This document shows positions 9,351 through 18,947 of a stretch of DNA of 64,000 nt, in pieces. The stretch comes from Planococcus salinus. Lineage in GTDB: Bacteria > Bacillota > Bacilli > Bacillales_A > Planococcaceae. The DNA is taken from NCBI RefSeq assembly GCF_003719725.1, contig NZ_RIAX01000003.1, positions 310,001 through 374,000 of the forward strand, read 5' to 3'. The first letter of the stretch is position 1, and every line of letters begins with the position of its first letter. Under the pieces are notes generated by a model. That model saw only the letters and a list, made by a program, of their open reading frames with translations, searched no databases and was not told the origin of the DNA. The position numbers and the translations under genes were made by a program.

Positions 9351-9379
9351 TTTACATACAGGTGGAGTACACTTATAAA
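9351..9379 (+). promoter_or_regulatory. SigA-type promoter for the HAD phosphatase gene
   Basis: -35 TTTACA (9351-9356), 17-base spacer, -10 TATAAA (9374-9379), 28 bases before the GTG start at 9408. Confidence 0.6.
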
Positions 9380-9407
9380 AAGCATAGAATTCAAAGGAGT
9401 GGCTTCA

Positions 9408-10214
9408 GTGGTAAAAGCGATTTTTTTCGATTTGGATGACACCTTACTGTGGGATAAAAAAAGCGTATTCACAGCTTTTCAAAAGACTTGTGATTATGCT
9501 GCATTAAAAAGCGGGGCAGACTGTTCAACACTTGAAACAGCTGTACGAAAAGAAGCACAGAAATTATACGCTTCCTACGATACGTTTGAATTTACAAAAA
9601 TGATCGGGATCAACCCTTTCGAAGGCTTATGGGGAACATTTGACGACAAAGGCGAAGGTTTTCAGAACATGAAAAAAATTGTTCCGGAATACCGCCGCCA
9701 AGCATGGACAATGGGATTGAGGCAAATTGGCATTGACAATCCGGAACTGGGTCAGGAGTTGGCTGACTATTTTCCGATAGCCCGCAAAGAAAGCCCTCAT
9801 GTATATGAAGAAAGTTTCCAGGTACTTGATGAACTGAAAGAGAACTACCAATTGTTATTGCTGACCAATGGCTCACCCGGACTGCAGCATACCAAGCTGA
9901 CCATCACGCCGGAAATCTCCCCTTATTTTGACCATATTGTCATTTCCGGTGATTTCGGCAAAGGGAAACCAGATCCCGGTATTTTCAAACATGCTTTGGC
10001 AAAGTTCGACTTGGAGGCCGAAGAAGTTTTGATGGTTGGCGATAATTTACTGACCGATATCATCGGCGCTGAAAATGCCGGAATACGTTCCGTGTGGGTC
10101 AACCGCGAACAAAAAGCTCCTCATGAATCGATTAAAGCGACTTACGAAATCCACAATTTAACTGAGTTACTTCCTATAGCCAATCAATTGAAAAAAGCAA
10201 AAGAGGTCCGTTGA
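9408..10214 (+). CDS. HAD-superfamily hydrolase (YjjG/YsaA-like)
   Basis: A 268-residue haloacid-dehalogenase-type phosphatase. Motif I is FFDLDDTL near the N-terminus, motif II LLTNGS, motif III a Lys in GDFGKGKPDP, and motif IV GDNLLTD. GTG at 9408 is used because AAAGGAG ends 8 bases upstream; a GTG at 9399 overlaps that site. The cap is helical (C1), as in nucleotidase/YjjG-type members. Being convergent with serA invites comparison with phosphoserine phosphatase, and no serB is seen in the serine operon, but this is only a positional hint. Confidence 0.82.
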   Translation: MVKAIFFDLDDTLLWDKKSVFTAFQKTCDYAALKSGADCSTLETAVRKEAQKLYASYDTFEFTKMIGINPFEGLWGTFDDKGEGFQNMKKIVPEYRRQAWTMGLRQIGIDNPELGQELADYFPIARKESPHVYEESFQVLDELKENYQLLLLTNGSPGLQHTKLTITPEISPYFDHIVISGDFGKGKPDPGIFKHALAKFDLEAEEVLMVGDNLLTDIIGAENAGIRSVWVNREQKAPHESIKATYEIHNLTELLPIANQLKKAKEVR

Positions 10215-10235
10215 CACAGGCCTCTTTTGCTTTTT
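10197..10235. terminator. Bidirectional terminator between the HAD gene and serA
   Basis: GCAAAAGAGG (10197-10206) and CCTCTTTTGC (10221-10230) form a 10-base perfect stem overlapping the HAD stop codon, followed by TTTTT on the plus strand and an A-rich left flank serving serA on the minus strand. Confidence 0.8.
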
Positions 10236-10238
10236 CAA

Positions 10239-11825
10239 TTATAGATCAATTTGTGTTACATTCTGGATTTCACTCAATTCCTTCAACTGTTCCAAGCTGC
10301 TGCTGTCAGCGTGTTTGTCAATTGTCAGCATCATGATGGCGTCTCCCCCGACATTTGAGCGACCCACTTGCATCGTTGCGATATTGACGTCTTCCTGCCC
10401 CAGCAACGTTCCGACGCGCCCGATGACCCCTGGGCGGTCATTGTGTCGGATAAACAGCAAGTGGCCTGCCGGCACAACATCCACCAAATAATCGTCAACT
10501 TTCACGATACGGGCCCCTTGTCCGTTCAATAAAGTGCCTGCAGCTTTTCTTGTCTCCTTGGCGGTCTTCACTTCAACGGTAATTAAATTCGTGAACCCTT
10601 TCGCTTCAGTAGACTTTTGCTCATTGACTACAATATCTTTTTGGTTGGCCAAATACATGGCATTGACGTCGTTGACATGTTTGCCAAGGTGGCGCTTCAA
10701 TAATCCTTTTAACATATTGCGTGTAAGTGGACCCACTTCCACATTTGCCAGATCACCGGAATATTTCACATTTACTTCTGTAGCTGTACCTTCCGCCAGA
10801 TCCGTTAAAAATGCACCCAATCGTTCCGCCAAATCGAAGTAAGGTTCGATTTTTGCCATAATCTCTTTTGGAACAGAAGGCAGATTGACTGAATTGCGGA
10901 CTGTCCCTGTCGTCAAGAAACTGACAACATCCATGCTCACGTCGACCGCCACACTTTCCTGTGCTTCGACTGTGCTGGCTCCCAAGTGGGGAGTCGCAAC
11001 GATTTCAGGGAGTTCCAGCAAGCGGAAATCGATCATCGGTTCCTGTTCAAATACGTCAAGGGCAGCTCCAGCTACTTTTTTCGATTTAACTGCTTCATAC
11101 AAAGCATTTTCATCAATGATTCCACCTCTCGCACAATTGATGATCTGAACGCCATCCTTCATGATTTCGAAAGCCTGTTTATCTATCAAATGATGCGTTT
11201 CCTTCAGTAACGGGGTGTGCACGGTGATAAAATCGGCGGCTTTCAGCACCTCTTCTATCGTGCCATAACCGATGCCCATTTTTTCGGCTTTTTCTGCAGT
11301 CAGGAAAGGATCGTACGCAATCACGTTCATTCTTTGCCCTTTTGCGCGTACGGCAACTTCTGCACCAATACGGCCAAGTCCGACCACACCCAGCGTTTTA
11401 TTTTTAAGCTCGACACCTACATAGGATTTACGATCCCAGTTTTGATTGCGTAGAGCATGGAAAGCCTGCGGGATTTTTCGCGCCAGAGACATCATCATCG
11501 CGATAGTATGCTCAGCAGCAGAATTGGTGTTGCCGTCCGGTGCATTGACCACGATGATACCTTTTTCCGTTGCAGCTTCCAAATCGATGTTATCGACTCC
11601 CACACCGGCGCGGCCGATGATTTTTAAATTGGAGGCTCTTTCAATAAGCCCGCGTGTCACTTGCGTCTGGCTTCGCACGAGCAATGCGTCGAAGCCGTCA
11701 ATCCGATTTTCTAATTGTTCCGGCGTCAAATTGGTCTCCATGACGATATTCATGCCTTCCGCCTGACGAAGCGGGTAAATTCCGTCTTCGCTCAGCGGAT
11801 CACTGATCAATATATGAAATGTCAT
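10239..11825 (-). CDS. serA: D-3-phosphoglycerate dehydrogenase
   Basis: A 528-residue NAD-dependent enzyme catalysing the first committed step of serine synthesis. The substrate-binding N-domain is followed by a Rossmann GLGRIG motif, the ARGGIIDE loop and the C-terminal ACT domain (residues about 455-528), with an intervening ASB domain, so serine feedback inhibition is expected. The ATG at 11825 overlaps the stop of the upstream aminotransferase as ATGA, implying translational coupling. Expression should follow the serine-specific T-box leader at 13070-13335. Confidence 0.95.
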   Translation of the reverse strand: MTFHILISDPLSEDGIYPLRQAEGMNIVMETNLTPEQLENRIDGFDALLVRSQTQVTRGLIERASNLKIIGRAGVGVDNIDLEAATEKGIIVVNAPDGNTNSAAEHTIAMMMSLARKIPQAFHALRNQNWDRKSYVGVELKNKTLGVVGLGRIGAEVAVRAKGQRMNVIAYDPFLTAEKAEKMGIGYGTIEEVLKAADFITVHTPLLKETHHLIDKQAFEIMKDGVQIINCARGGIIDENALYEAVKSKKVAGAALDVFEQEPMIDFRLLELPEIVATPHLGASTVEAQESVAVDVSMDVVSFLTTGTVRNSVNLPSVPKEIMAKIEPYFDLAERLGAFLTDLAEGTATEVNVKYSGDLANVEVGPLTRNMLKGLLKRHLGKHVNDVNAMYLANQKDIVVNEQKSTEAKGFTNLITVEVKTAKETRKAAGTLLNGQGARIVKVDDYLVDVVPAGHLLFIRHNDRPGVIGRVGTLLGQEDVNIATMQVGRSNVGGDAIMMLTIDKHADSSSLEQLKELSEIQNVTQIDL

Positions 11826-12985
11826 GCTAACACCTTCCCTTCGTTCAAGTAAACTTGCTGCGCTGCCTGAATTCCCTTGCCGACTTCGACTTTCTTGCCA
11901 ACCTTGACCAAACCGATTTCCATTGCTGCAATTGCCTGCAGCATATCAGCCGGCGAACAATAGCCCATGTGGCCGATCCGGAATATTTCTTTCGCCAGAT
12001 GCTGCTGACCACCTGCAAGTTCCAAAGCGAACTCTTCTTTCATCACTTTGCGGAACTCTTCCGCCTCAAAATCAGCAGGCTTTACTGCCGTCACTGTCGG
12101 TGAGGCATCTTCGTCATTTGCCAATAATGGAATTTCCCACGCCTTGAAAGCAGCCCGTGTCATTTTCATCATCAAACGATGCCGCGTGTATACTTTTTCC
12201 AACCCTTCCTCTTCGAACAGTTCAAGCACACGCTCCAAACCGTACAAAATCGAAATGGCAGGAGTAAAAGGTGTGGTGTCTTTTACTATATTGTCGAGAT
12301 GCTTTTTCAAATCCAGATAGAATCGCGGTTGCGGATTGGCTTCGATTTTCTTCCAGGCACGTTTGCTTGCTGCTATAAAAGCAAGTCCGGGCGGCAACAT
12401 AAACGCTTTTTGAGAGCCCGTCACTACAATGTCGACACCCCATGCGTCCATCTCCGTCTCAGTACCGGCTACACAGGAAACTCCATCGACAATAATGAGC
12501 GCATCTGATACTTCTTTGACGGCAGATGCCAGTTGCTTTATGGGATTTAATACACCTGTCGAAGTTTCACAAAAAGTTGAAAATACGACTGTGATTTCAG
12601 GATGCTCCTGTAAATAACGCTGCACTTCCACCGGGTCTGCTGCCTTTCCCCATTCTTCTTCAAAAATATGGGTCTCAATTCCGTACGCTTTGCAGATTTT
12701 CGCAAACCGGTCTCCGAATGCACCTGTGACAATCACCAGTACTTCTTCTCCCGGCGCCACTGTATTTACTACAGCCATTTCAAGTCCTGCTGTACCGCTG
12801 CCTGTTAAAATCATCACTTCCTGTTGTGTACCAAAAACACGTTTCAAACCAGGGCGGATTCTCGAAATCAGTTCGGAAGTGTTTTTTCCTCTATGGCCGG
12901 TCATCGGCTGGCTCATTGCCCGCTCCGCACTCGGCGGAATCGGCGTCGGTCCTGGAATTCTCAAAATTTGTTGATCTGTCAGCAT
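11822..12985 (-). CDS. Class V PLP aminotransferase (serine-glyoxylate / alanine-glyoxylate type)
   Basis: A roughly 387-residue class V aminotransferase. The N-terminus LRIPGPTPIPPSAERAM and the PLP lysine in TGSQKAFMLPPG are typical of the alanine-glyoxylate/serine-pyruvate aminotransferase group. Placed directly before serA behind a serine T-box, it probably replaces SerC or supplies serine from hydroxypyruvate; which substrate it uses is inference. ATG at 12985 (AAGGGG about 9 bases upstream) is preferred over an ATG at 12994 that lies too close to the binding site. Confidence 0.88.
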   Translation of the reverse strand: MLTDQQILRIPGPTPIPPSAERAMSQPMTGHRGKNTSELISRIRPGLKRVFGTQQEVMILTGSGTAGLEMAVVNTVAPGEEVLVIVTGAFGDRFAKICKAYGIETHIFEEEWGKAADPVEVQRYLQEHPEITVVFSTFCETSTGVLNPIKQLASAVKEVSDALIIVDGVSCVAGTETEMDAWGVDIVVTGSQKAFMLPPGLAFIAASKRAWKKIEANPQPRFYLDLKKHLDNIVKDTTPFTPAISILYGLERVLELFEEEGLEKVYTRHRLMMKMTRAAFKAWEIPLLANDEDASPTVTAVKPADFEAEEFRKVMKEEFALELAGGQQHLAKEIFRIGHMGYCSPADMLQAIAAMEIGLVKVGKKVEVGKGIQAAQQVYLNEGKVLA

Positions 12986-13069
12986 GTTGTTCATTCCCCT
13001 TTCGATTAAAACATTTGAAAAAGCTCAAGTGACCAGGTATGACACAGAGATTTGATCACCGCAGCTAAA

Positions 13070-13335
13070 TAAAAAAAGACCCTTCACTCCTTACATAATA
13101 TGCAAGGGGCGAAGAGTCTCTGTTCGCGGTACCACCCTAATTCACTGCTTTACCATAAAGCAGCCTCATTGGTTAACGTGCGTAACGGACACGAAACGAA
13201 TGGACCTACTCAAGTTCAATCCATCTATTCAGGAGTGCTGATTCATACCGGAACCGCTGATTTCCACCAACCATCAGCTCTCTTAAGATTCACCTGCATC
13301 AATCGTATCTCCATCAATATAGTTAACTTATTTGT
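13070..13335 (-). promoter_or_regulatory. T-box leader, serine-specific (UCA specifier)
   Basis: On the minus strand this leader carries the T-box sequence GGGTGGTACCGCG (13125-13137), which pairs with an uncharged tRNA acceptor end. Before it lies a Stem I region with AGAGAGCTGATGGTTGGTGG. The specifier loop reads GAA-TCA-GCACTCCTGA, giving a UCA serine codon. A terminator stem with a T-run follows at 13073-13117. Uncharged tRNA-Ser should favour antitermination and raise expression of the aminotransferase-serA operon. The T-box motif is certain; the specifier reading rests on hand alignment. Confidence 0.9.
13073..13117 (-). terminator. T-box attenuator terminator
   Basis: AGACTCTTCGCCCCTTGCA pairs with TGTAAGGAGTGAAGGGTCT, followed by TTTTTTT on the minus strand. 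Competes with the antiterminator that includes the T-box sequence. Confidence 0.88.
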
Positions 13336-13347
13336 TGAATTGAGTTC

Positions 13348-13376
13348 ATCATATACAGAGAAGTCCAAGTTGTCAA
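13348..13376 (-). promoter_or_regulatory. Strong SigA-type promoter of the T-box/serA operon
   Basis: Consensus -35 TTGACA (13371-13376), 17-base spacer, -10 TATGAT (13348-13353) on the minus strand, directly before the T-box Stem I. The remaining part of the gap up to 13575 shows nothing recognisable apart from the ribosome binding site of the next gene. Confidence 0.8.
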
Positions 13377-13575
13377 TATATAAAAAATATTTTGATTTTT
13401 GTGCAACCGCTTTCATCCTTGTTGAACCCTGAAGCGTTGGGGCTCTAAGGTTCCAGGAATTATTTTTACAGATTTACATTGCCGCTCAATGCCTTCATGC
13501 AAAAGTAAACAGTCAGCGGGAGAAAAAAATTTTGTTATACTGGAAGAGGAAGAACATCAAAGAGGAGGAGTTAGT

Positions 13576-15009
13576 TTGATTGCCAATTTTTCTATAAATG
13601 ATTATTTGTCATCCAATCGAGAACGTTTCGAAGCTGTCAGCAAATATATTTGGGAACATCCGGAAACCCGCTACCAGGAATTCGAATCCGCCGCTTTCCT
13701 GGCAGATGAGCTGGAAAAAGAGGGCTTTCAGGTGGAACGCGGTGTCGGGGGAATCGAAACGGCTTTTGTTGCCACTTTCGGCAAAGGCAAACCGGTCATC
13801 GGTTTTCTCGGTGAATTCGACGCCTTATCCGGGCTGAGCCAAAAAGCCAACACGACGACACAAGAGCCGATCGAGGCTGGAGGCGTCGGACATGGCTGCG
13901 GCCACAACCTGCTGGGTACCGGCTCCCTTTCCGCTGCCTACGCGGTGAAAGCTTACATGGAAGACCATCAGGTGAACGGCACCGTCAAGTTTTATGGCTG
14001 CCCTGCAGAAGAAGGCGGCTCAGGAAAAACATTCCTGGTGAGAGAAGGTGTATTTGACGGATTGGACGTTGCCCTGACGTGGCACCCGTCCTATGCCAAC
14101 TCCATCATGAGTTTATCGAGCCTCGCCAATTACCAGGTCTATTTCCGCTTTAAAGGCGTCGCTTCCCATGCAGCCAATTCCCCTCATTTGGGACGCAGTG
14201 CATTGGACGCGGTTGAACTGATGAATGTCGGCGTCAATTACCTGCGCGAGCATGTTGTACAGGAAGCCCGCATGCATTATGCCATCACTAACAGTGGCGG
14301 GATTTCGCCGAACGTCGTCCAATCGGAAGCCGAAGTGCTGTATTTGATCCGGGCACCGAAAGTGTCACAAGTGGACGACATCTACAAGCGGATCTGCAAA
14401 ATCGCGGAAGGTGCGGCGCTGATGACCGAAACGGAAATGTCCATCGTATTTGACAAAGCCTGCTCCAATTATGAACCAAACCGGGCTCTGGAAAGAATTC
14501 TCCATGAAAAACTGGTGGAAGCCGGACCGGTTCAACCAACTGAAGAAGAAAAGCAATTTGCCGAAAAGATCTGGAACACGCTGTCGGAGGGCGAGAAAAA
14601 GAATTTCATCGCAGGTATGGAAAGCTTTGGCTACCAGGGCGACGGCAGCGAATTTGAAGGCAAGTTTTTGGCCGATATCATCTCCGATTATGTGCCATCC
14701 GACAAAGTGATGGCGGGGTCCACCGATGTGTCGGACGTCAGCTGGGTCGTTCCCACTGCCCAATTGACCACAGCCACTTCCGCCATCGGCACACCACTCC
14801 ATACGTGGCAGATGGTGACGCAGGGCATCGGGTCCTTTGCACACAGCGGCATGCTGCTGGCAGCGGAATCCATGGCAGCTGCAGCCATCCATCTGTTCGA
14901 AAACGAAGAGGATTTGGAAGCCGTTAAGGCCGAGCATGCAGAACGGCGCGCCAAAGAGCCGTACTTCTGTCCGATTCCGGAAGGCGTCAAACCGTCGGCT
15001 ACAAAATAA
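13576..15009 (+). CDS. M20-family amidohydrolase (AbgB-like)
   Basis: A 477-residue zinc peptidase/amidohydrolase of the M20D type, similar in length and motif order to aminobenzoyl-glutamate utilisation protein B. Metal-site motifs include GHGCGHNLLGTG and EEGG; a dimerisation domain follows. TTG at 13576 is the start, since GAGGAGG ends 7 bases before it; a longer frame to 13489 begins ahead of the ribosome binding site. Single gene, closed by the terminator at 15023-15053. It could cleave N-acyl or p-aminobenzoyl-glutamate-type amides, in line with the abgT locus at 30.9-33.8 kb. Confidence 0.87.
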   Translation: MIANFSINDYLSSNRERFEAVSKYIWEHPETRYQEFESAAFLADELEKEGFQVERGVGGIETAFVATFGKGKPVIGFLGEFDALSGLSQKANTTTQEPIEAGGVGHGCGHNLLGTGSLSAAYAVKAYMEDHQVNGTVKFYGCPAEEGGSGKTFLVREGVFDGLDVALTWHPSYANSIMSLSSLANYQVYFRFKGVASHAANSPHLGRSALDAVELMNVGVNYLREHVVQEARMHYAITNSGGISPNVVQSEAEVLYLIRAPKVSQVDDIYKRICKIAEGAALMTETEMSIVFDKACSNYEPNRALERILHEKLVEAGPVQPTEEEKQFAEKIWNTLSEGEKKNFIAGMESFGYQGDGSEFEGKFLADIISDYVPSDKVMAGSTDVSDVSWVVPTAQLTTATSAIGTPLHTWQMVTQGIGSFAHSGMLLAAESMAAAAIHLFENEEDLEAVKAEHAERRAKEPYFCPIPEGVKPSATK

Positions 15010-15022
15010 ATCTTATTCACCA

Positions 15023-15053
15023 AAAAGCTGCCGATTCCACATCGGCAGCTTTT
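15023..15053. terminator. Bidirectional intrinsic terminator
   Basis: Perfect 13-base stem, AAAAGCTGCCGAT (15023-15035) with ATCGGCAGCTTTT (15041-15053), between the convergent AbgB-like gene and the end of the tartrate-type operon. Confidence 0.9.
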
Positions 15054-15064
15054 GCTTTTTCATT

Positions 15065-16240
15065 TCAGTATGAACGAGGCAGTTTCAACACGTTCTGTCC
15101 CAAGTAAGCCAGTATCATATTATTGCTTACAGGTGCTACCTGGTACATACGGGTTTCGCGAAACTTTCTTTCCACATCGTACTCGTCCACGAATCCATAA
15201 CCCCCGAATGTATCCAAACATACATTGGCCGCTTGCCAGCTGGCTTCGCTCGCAAGGAATTTTGCCAGGTTGGCTTCTTCTCCGGACCTTTCGCCTTCAT
15301 CAAACTTTCGTGCGGCCTCGTATCTCATCAGATCAGCCGCCTTCAGGGAAGCATAGGCACGGGAAATTGGAAATTGAACGCCTTGGTTCGTGCCGATTTT
15401 CCGGTCGAAAACAACCCGTTCGTTGGCATACCCTGTAGCTTTGTCGATAAAAAAGTACCCGTCTCCAATCGCTTCTGCCGCCAGTAGCGTCCGTTCAGCA
15501 TTCATGCCATCCAGCACGTAACGGAACCCTTTCCCTTCCTCACCGATTAAACTGGCTTCGGGAATTTTCATGTCTTTATACCAAACCTGATTGGTGGCGT
15601 AGTTGAACATTGTGCGCACCGGCTCTACCACAAAAGTCTCCGGCTGCTTGTCCCGAACGTCCCTTAGATCGACCAGAAATAAACTTAAGCCATCTGTCCT
15701 TTTTTCACCCACTTCTTCCAATGGCGTGGTCCGGGCAAGCAGCATCAGCAAATCCGACTGCAGTACGCGGCTCGTCCAGTTTTTATGGCCATTTACTACA
15801 TAACCGTCAGCCGTTTTTTCCGCAAAAGTCTGAATGGCCGTCGTATTGGACCCCGCATCTTCTTCTGTGACCGAAAAAGCCTGAAACCGGATGCTGCCGT
15901 CAGCAATTCCCGGCAAATACTGCTGTTTTTGCGCTTCGCTTCCATGTTTCAACAAAGCACCCATTGTATACATTTGTGCATGACAGCCTGCTGCATGCCC
16001 GCCTGACCGGTTGATTTCCTCCAGAATGATGGTTGCTTCCGTCATGCCATATCCTTTTCCGCCATATTCTTCAGGAATCAGAACAGACAGGTATCCGCTC
16101 TTTGTCAAAGCTTCGACGAATTCTATGGGGTATTCTCTTTTTATATCCAGTTCACGCCAATACGAATTCGGAAATTGCCGGCATAATTCCCGGACGTCCT
16201 GTCTAAGACCTTCTCTTTCAGATTCGTTCAGTTTCGCCAT
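15065..16240 (-). CDS. Acyl-CoA dehydrogenase, last gene of the tartrate-type operon
   Basis: A 391-residue acyl-CoA dehydrogenase with the N-terminal helical domain, the FAD motif AFSVTEEDAGSNTT and the FGGYGFVDEYDVERKFRETR segment. The usual catalytic Y-E-G-T block is replaced by M-Y-Q-V-A-P-V-S-N-N, so the canonical Glu is absent. A subgroup of acyl-CoA dehydrogenases shows this, with the base elsewhere or a reductase-like role. ATG at 16240 after GAAGGAGGAGAATAGCG. It follows the class III CoA-transferase by 27 bases, suggesting that a CoA ester made by that enzyme is its substrate. Confidence 0.85.
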   Translation of the reverse strand: MAKLNESEREGLRQDVRELCRQFPNSYWRELDIKREYPIEFVEALTKSGYLSVLIPEEYGGKGYGMTEATIILEEINRSGGHAAGCHAQMYTMGALLKHGSEAQKQQYLPGIADGSIRFQAFSVTEEDAGSNTTAIQTFAEKTADGYVVNGHKNWTSRVLQSDLLMLLARTTPLEEVGEKRTDGLSLFLVDLRDVRDKQPETFVVEPVRTMFNYATNQVWYKDMKIPEASLIGEEGKGFRYVLDGMNAERTLLAAEAIGDGYFFIDKATGYANERVVFDRKIGTNQGVQFPISRAYASLKAADLMRYEAARKFDEGERSGEEANLAKFLASEASWQAANVCLDTFGGYGFVDEYDVERKFRETRMYQVAPVSNNMILAYLGQNVLKLPRSY

Positions 16241-16267
16241 CGCTATTCTCCTCCTTCTCGTCAGGCA

Positions 16268-17437
16268 TTACGATTTGGTCAATTGAAGGATGGCCGATTC
16301 ATCAAGTCCCAGCTCTTTTAAAATGGCCTCGCTATGCTCGCCTACATCCGGAATCGGTTTCATGACAGTTTCGATTTCATCGAACGTGGTTGGCGGTATC
16401 AACGCCTTCAATTTTCCTACAGGTGAATCGACTTCGCTCCAACGCTGACGCGCTTCCAATTGAGGATGATCAATTAAATCAGCCAGTGTATTAAGGTGGG
16501 CATTGGCAATACGCGCCTCCTCCAGCCCTTCAATCACTTGTTCGGAGTCTTTTTTCTGGAATTCCTTCTCAATAATGTCTCTTAACGCACCTTTGTTTTC
16601 CACTCGTTTGGAATTACTGTTGAAACGCTCATCGGATGCCAATTCCGGGTTTTCCAGAACCTTCTCACAAAACTGCACCCATTCCCGTTCATTCTGAATC
16701 CCAAGGAAGACCATTTTGTCATCCCCTGTGGCAAACGGTCCGTAAGGATAAATCGTTGCATGGCTGGCTCCTGTCCGTTTTGGCTCATTTTCTCCATAGG
16801 CAGAATAATAAAGCGGATAACCCATCCACTCTGCCAATGCCTCCAGCATGGACACTTCGATGATGGCTCCTTTGCCTGTTTTATAACGAGAAATAATGGC
16901 TGTCAGTACACCCGTATATGCATACATGCCGGCTGCAATATCCGCAATGGAAATCCCGGCTTTGGAAGGGGTGTCTTCTGTGCCCGTAATCGATACCAAT
17001 CCCGCTTCGCACTGGATCAATAAATCGTAAGCTTTTTTATTGGTGTAGGGGCCAAATGTGCCGTAACCTGAAATGCTGCAAATAATCAATTCGGGATATT
17101 GCTTTCTCAGTTCTTCTGCACTGAAACCAAGCCGGTCAACAGCACCCGGCGCTAAGTTATGAAGGAAAACGTCAGCTTCCGCCAATAATTTATGCAAGGC
17201 TTTTTTTGCTTCTTCTTGCTTCAAATCCAAACCTAAAGATTCTTTTGACCGGTTGAGCCATACAAAATGGCTGGCCATTCCTTTGACAGTCGTGTCATAG
17301 TTTCGGGCAAAATCCCCTACGCCCGGTCTTTCAACTTTGATGACACGCGCTCCCAAATCCGCCAACTGTCTGGTGGCAAAAGGTGCTGCTACAGCTTGTT
17401 CCAATGATACGACTTTAATTCCTTCCAAAGGTAACAT
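16268..17437 (-). CDS. CaiB/BaiF class III CoA-transferase
   Basis: A 389-residue family III CoA-transferase. It starts with PLEGIKVVSLEQAVAAPFATRQLADLGARVIKVERPG, shown here only by its key features: the A-G-P-type loop variant and the VIKVE strand. The catalytic Asp is expected in the N-x-x-x-Y-D-L-L-I-Q segment (KKAYDLLIQ). It moves CoA between carboxylates. Succinyl-CoA:citramalate, formyl-CoA:oxalate and carnitine transferases belong here. With the DASS transporter upstream it suggests activation of an imported dicarboxylate. ATG at 17437 after AAAGGAGGAATCGTT. Confidence 0.87.
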   Translation of the reverse strand: MLPLEGIKVVSLEQAVAAPFATRQLADLGARVIKVERPGVGDFARNYDTTVKGMASHFVWLNRSKESLGLDLKQEEAKKALHKLLAEADVFLHNLAPGAVDRLGFSAEELRKQYPELIICSISGYGTFGPYTNKKAYDLLIQCEAGLVSITGTEDTPSKAGISIADIAAGMYAYTGVLTAIISRYKTGKGAIIEVSMLEALAEWMGYPLYYSAYGENEPKRTGASHATIYPYGPFATGDDKMVFLGIQNEREWVQFCEKVLENPELASDERFNSNSKRVENKGALRDIIEKEFQKKDSEQVIEGLEEARIANAHLNTLADLIDHPQLEARQRWSEVDSPVGKLKALIPPTTFDEIETVMKPIPDVGEHSEAILKELGLDESAILQLTKS

Positions 17438-17464
17438 AACGATTCCTCCTTTAAATTTCTATTG

Positions 17465-18886
17465 TCAAACAAGTCCAATCCAACTCCACCATGTCGCAGC
17501 GACCAGAACAGTTGCGGCAACCGAGATGATGGTGGCATATAAACCGGGCTTCAGAAAATCTTTTTGGCTGATCATTCCTGTACTGTGCGCCAGGATATTC
17601 GGCATGGATTCTACAATGAGCACAAAACCAAATAAACTGGTCAATCCGGCAGCAAAGCTGATCGCCAATGGATTGATTCCTGCGTTTTGAGCAACGCTGA
17701 TAATGATGGGAACCAATACCACTACTGCTGTTGATACATTCGAAATCATTTTATGGAATAGTTGGGCAACAAAAATGACCACAACCACTCCCAGCAACGG
17801 ATTTTGAATCAAAGATACAAACCAGTTGACACTCATATAGTCACTGATAATAGTGGCGGCACCGGAATCAACAAAAGTATAACCCATCGAGAGAGTTACA
17901 CTTAACAGTAAGACCGTGTTGTAATTGATTTTGACAACCCTTTCCCAGGGAGCGACGCCGATAAAAGGCAACGTCATCAGCACTACACCAATGAGAGCAG
18001 TTATGCTCGGATGCAGACCATGGACCGGTTCCATCAGCCACAAGCCGACAACAAACAGCAAAATCAACAGACAGCGCATCTCCTGTTTATTGACCGGACC
18101 CAATTCCTTTAACCTGTGAACCATTTCTTCTTCAATTTCCGGGAAATGCTGTTGTTCCGGCGGCACAGGAAAAATTTTCAGCAGCATCAGCCAAATCGCC
18201 GGAATCAGAATAAGCCACAATGGGAATGTATAAAAAAACCATTCAAAATACGTAATCCGCAAATCTGCAAAGCGGTTCAACAGCTCCACTGTCAGGATAT
18301 TTCCTATTGCTGCTGTCATAACCGCTGTCCCACTGATTACTCCACCATAAGCCACGCCCAGCATAATCATTTTCCGCAAATTGCTTCCCGCTTTTGCGTT
18401 CGTAGTTTCAATGATCATGGCCGAAACTGGTAAGATTAACGCGGACCTGACAGCAGTCGAGGGAATGAAAAAAGCCTGGATTTGCTGAATAATGATAATG
18501 CTCCCCAGCAATCCTTTCACATGGGCTCCCCATCGCTTCAATATTTTATAAGTCATCCGTTTGATAAGGGAGGTCTGATCCACAGCAGTTGCCAGCATCA
18601 TCCCTCCCACAATCAGATAAGTGGCGGGTGATGCAAAACCGCTGAAAATGACCGCTGTCTCAGCTACATCAAAAAGCAGCATCAGCAACAGAATAATCAG
18701 GGCTGTCAATCCGATCGGAATTGGCTCAAGAGACCATAGAATAATACCGAATGCAATAATACTGGTCATAATTTTTGCTTCGTATGAAAAAGCAGGAGGC
18801 AGCCAGTTATAGACGACCAGAAAGCCGATTACAGCAAGTGCAAAAGGCGCAAGGATTTTTATGTTTCCATTTATCACACTCTTCAT
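17465..18886 (-). CDS. SLC13/DASS-family anion:sodium symporter (dicarboxylate/tartrate permease candidate)
   Basis: A 473-residue integral membrane protein with about twelve hydrophobic segments and two re-entrant regions, carrying SNT-type motifs (NVSTAVVVL and the S-T-A-V repeat). DASS members carry citrate, succinate, tartrate or malate. Location between the CoA-transferase and the methyltransferase in the operon that encodes tartrate enzymes makes tartrate or a related C4 acid the best guess. ATG at 18886 after GGAAAGGTCGGACGAC. Confidence 0.85.
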   Translation of the reverse strand: MKSVINGNIKILAPFALAVIGFLVVYNWLPPAFSYEAKIMTSIIAFGIILWSLEPIPIGLTALIILLLMLLFDVAETAVIFSGFASPATYLIVGGMMLATAVDQTSLIKRMTYKILKRWGAHVKGLLGSIIIIQQIQAFFIPSTAVRSALILPVSAMIIETTNAKAGSNLRKMIMLGVAYGGVISGTAVMTAAIGNILTVELLNRFADLRITYFEWFFYTFPLWLILIPAIWLMLLKIFPVPPEQQHFPEIEEEMVHRLKELGPVNKQEMRCLLILLFVVGLWLMEPVHGLHPSITALIGVVLMTLPFIGVAPWERVVKINYNTVLLLSVTLSMGYTFVDSGAATIISDYMSVNWFVSLIQNPLLGVVVVIFVAQLFHKMISNVSTAVVVLVPIIISVAQNAGINPLAISFAAGLTSLFGFVLIVESMPNILAHSTGMISQKDFLKPGLYATIISVAATVLVAATWWSWIGLV

Positions 18887-18947
18887 GTCGTCCGACCTTT
18901 CCTGTCATCTGTTCACGTTCAGCTGCCCCAAAAATCACTTCAATTAC

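Noticed and set aside
13100-13432. A 110-codon plus-strand open frame
   Set aside because: It is the antisense of the T-box leader and its promoter; the RNA element on the minus strand explains the sequence.
14365-14937. A 190-codon minus-strand open frame
   Set aside because: Shadow of the M20 amidohydrolase on the plus strand, rich in His, Cys and Trp, with no ribosome binding site.
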